Made by a program: the position numbers and the translations under genes. Shown here piece by piece: positions 14,603 to 15,943 of a DNA stretch of 15,943 nucleotides. Source of the stretch: Verrucomicrobiota bacterium (GTDB taxonomy: Bacteria; Verrucomicrobiota; Verrucomicrobiia; Limisphaerales; JAHEOI01); assembly GCA_018610125.1 (NCBI GenBank), contig JAHEOI010000156.1, positions 1 to 15,943 of the forward strand, given 5' to 3'. How positions within the stretch are numbered: the stretch's first letter is position 1; the number at the start of each line of letters is the position of its first letter. The notes beneath the pieces were generated by a model. The model was given only the letters and a program-made list of their open reading frames with translations. It made no database searches and was not told the origin of the DNA.

Positions 14603-15943
14603 ATGAAGTGTTGCATGAAATTTGCCGGTGCGAAGGGGGCCCTGATTTTGGGGTTGGGTTTTGCGTGGATCTCTCCGAGCCTTTCAGGCGCGGCTGCGAC
14701 CTCCTCGCCGTTTGTGCCGCTGAATTTATCCGAATATCAACGGAAGTTTGACCAGTTTCGGGAGGATTCTCCATTGCGGGCCATGTCCGAAGGCAAAAAA
14801 GAGCTCAACGGGATTCCATTCAAGATAGACGGAGCGCTTCCATTAACAGGCATCCACGACGCCTTTACGCAATGGAAGTTCTATCCGACAAGGAGGGAAG
14901 GGATCGCCGTCGGGAAGAAGGCAGTCAAGCTCCATCTGCTCCACACTATAATCGATGAAGCGGAGTCGGGACGACCGGTTGCGAAGGTGGCATTGAATTA
15001 TGGCGATGGAGAGCGGCATGTATTCCCGATTGTGTACAATCATCACGTTCAGAGGTTCGAACAGAGTCAATGGGACGATATTCCCAAGCTGAGAGATAAA
15101 GCCTCAAGTGTCGTGTGGACATGTCCGCCTTGGCAAAGAGAAATTTACAATGGACGGTTGCGCCTGTACCACACCCCTATCCCAAACCCACGGCCATCGC
15201 GGGTAATATCCGATATCGATGTGGTGTCCATGTTCAGTCAGGCAAGCCCGATGGTGATCGGCATAACCTTGGAGAAAGGGTCGCGCGCACGGAATGCCGG
15301 GTCGTCAAACGCGACTGACGCCAAAGTGCGATCAACCTTCAGTGCCGAGGAAAAATACCGACGCACTACAGAGTTGCGGTTTATCGACCGGCAAACCGGA
15401 GAAGAGCTATCGGGAGTGTCGGTGAGGGTTCGTCCGTTCGGGCGGCAAGGCCAACCGGAGTGGGGAACTTATATCTCGGATGCCGACGGTGAAGTGCAAG
15501 TGGATTATCCTCCGGCAACGTTCGACTACTTTCGCGTCCGGGCGAGTCATGGCCGGCACATCCCTTTACAAGACAACGTCGAAGCAAAACAGGCTGGGAT
15601 TTTTGCAAAGGTGGTGGAGATTCCGATGGAGTCGGGGACACGCGCCGCCGGCCAAATCAAAAACCCGAAAGGGGAGCCTGTTGCCGACGCAGAGATTGTC
15701 GTCAAGGGAGTTGTCAAGAACGGGGCTGGTGGATATTTCATGGCGACGTTGGATCGGTCGGTCAGCGATTCCGGCGGCCATTGGGAGACTCGGAGCATTC
15801 CAAAAAATCCAAAACGATTGCGTTTCCTTATACGGCATGAGGAATACCGCGAGACAGAGTATGGTCTGGCCCCGGTTCAAAGCGGTCAATCCAACTTTGT
15901 TTACCGCGATGATTTGTTGGCGGGGGAGGCGGTAATGGAGCTG
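14603..15943 (+). CDS. Secreted protein: M56 C-terminal-type domain plus CarboxypepD_reg repeats (3' truncated)
   Basis: The frame stays open from ATG 14603 to the window edge (447 codons, no stop), so the gene is incomplete. Residues 1-31 (MKCCMKFAGAKGALILGLGF, then AWISPSLSGAA) are a signal peptide. Residues ~65-225 are homologous to the C-terminal domain of the M56 protein in this operon: KLHLLHTIIDEAESG aligns with RLHLLHATLDEAEET, LNYGDG with VRYADG, RLRLYHTPIPNPRPS with ALRLYRSSWKNPHPD, and MVIGITLE with LIVAMTLE. Two CarboxypepD_reg/Ig-like repeats follow: ~253-325 (LRFIDRQTGEELSGVSVRV … DADGEVQV) and ~344-425 (GQIKNPKGEPVADAEIVV … GHWETRSIP). Both match the first two repeats of the 684-residue protein in the same order. 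It starts 14 bases after the preceding gene and probably belongs to the operon. More repeats, possibly a redoxin domain, may follow outside the window. Confidence 0.82.
   Translation, partial: MKCCMKFAGAKGALILGLGFAWISPSLSGAAATSSPFVPLNLSEYQRKFDQFREDSPLRAMSEGKKELNGIPFKIDGALPLTGIHDAFTQWKFYPTRREGIAVGKKAVKLHLLHTIIDEAESGRPVAKVALNYGDGERHVFPIVYNHHVQRFEQSQWDDIPKLRDKASSVVWTCPPWQREIYNGRLRLYHTPIPNPRPSRVISDIDVVSMFSQASPMVIGITLEKGSRARNAGSSNATDAKVRSTFSAEEKYRRTTELRFIDRQTGEELSGVSVRVRPFGRQGQPEWGTYISDADGEVQVDYPPATFDYFRVRASHGRHIPLQDNVEAKQAGIFAKVVEIPMESGTRAAGQIKNPKGEPVADAEIVVKGVVKNGAGGYFMATLDRSVSDSGGHWETRSIPKNPKRLRFLIRHEEYRETEYGLAPVQSGQSNFVYRDDLLAGEAVMEL

Noticed and set aside
15480..15935. Forward open frame of 151 codons near the right edge
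   Set aside because: It is out of frame with the secreted protein from 14603, whose CarboxypepD_reg signatures continue through this stretch.
1..15943. CRISPR array, tRNA, rRNA, insertion sequence or prophage genes
   Set aside because: No regularly spaced repeats, cloverleaf or rRNA-like sequence, transposase, integrase or phage genes were recognised on reading either strand.

Overview
The window looks like chromosomal DNA of moderate G+C from a member of the Planctomycetota–Verrucomicrobiota group, most likely Verrucomicrobiota. No rRNA or housekeeping gene is present to settle this. The clues are the cut-off first gene, which ends in a LamG-like segment and an Ig-like tail finishing in FYRV, as in many verrucomicrobial secreted proteins; the carboxypeptidase-regulatory-like (CarboxypepD_reg) repeat proteins; a BlaI/M56 pair; a MoxR–DUF58–vWA–DUF4175 cluster; and intergenic hairpin repeats of a kind I associate with these phyla. 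Every gene I can support lies on the + strand.

Layout. Positions 1-446 hold the 3' end of a secreted beta-sandwich protein. Positions 447-866 hold no gene but several repeats: a 34-bp inverted repeat, a CGCAGATTACGC-type element and a double hairpin. Positions 867-1296 are a decayed CarboxypepD_reg/thioredoxin gene. After a short non-coding stretch, 1556-3610 encodes a 684-residue secreted protein made almost entirely of CarboxypepD_reg/Ig-like repeats.

A compact gene run starts at 3715: a BlaI/MecI repressor; an M56 (BlaR1-type) membrane metallopeptidase whose usual penicillin sensor is replaced by a different C-terminal domain; a MoxR AAA+ ATPase; a DUF58 protein; a BatA-type vWA membrane protein; a DUF4175-like membrane/coiled-coil protein; a vWA/glutamine-amidotransferase-like membrane protein; and a secreted protein that runs off the window. 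Gaps are at most about 40 bases, and the MoxR and DUF58 genes overlap by 8.

How they may work together (inference). A perfect TACA-AT-TGTA palindrome, the half-site layout of known BlaI/MecI operators, lies just upstream of blaI and contains a -10-like hexamer. The simplest reading is an autoregulated BlaI–M56 switch: an envelope signal sensed by the M56 C-terminal domain leads to loss of BlaI and induction of a MoxR/vWA envelope complex. The last gene carries a domain homologous to the M56 C-terminal domain followed by the same CarboxypepD_reg modules as the 684-residue protein, so sensor and exported products share parts. I regard this BlaI–M56–MoxR–vWA arrangement as the best candidate for a little-described system here. 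The signal and the MoxR substrate cannot be read from the sequence.
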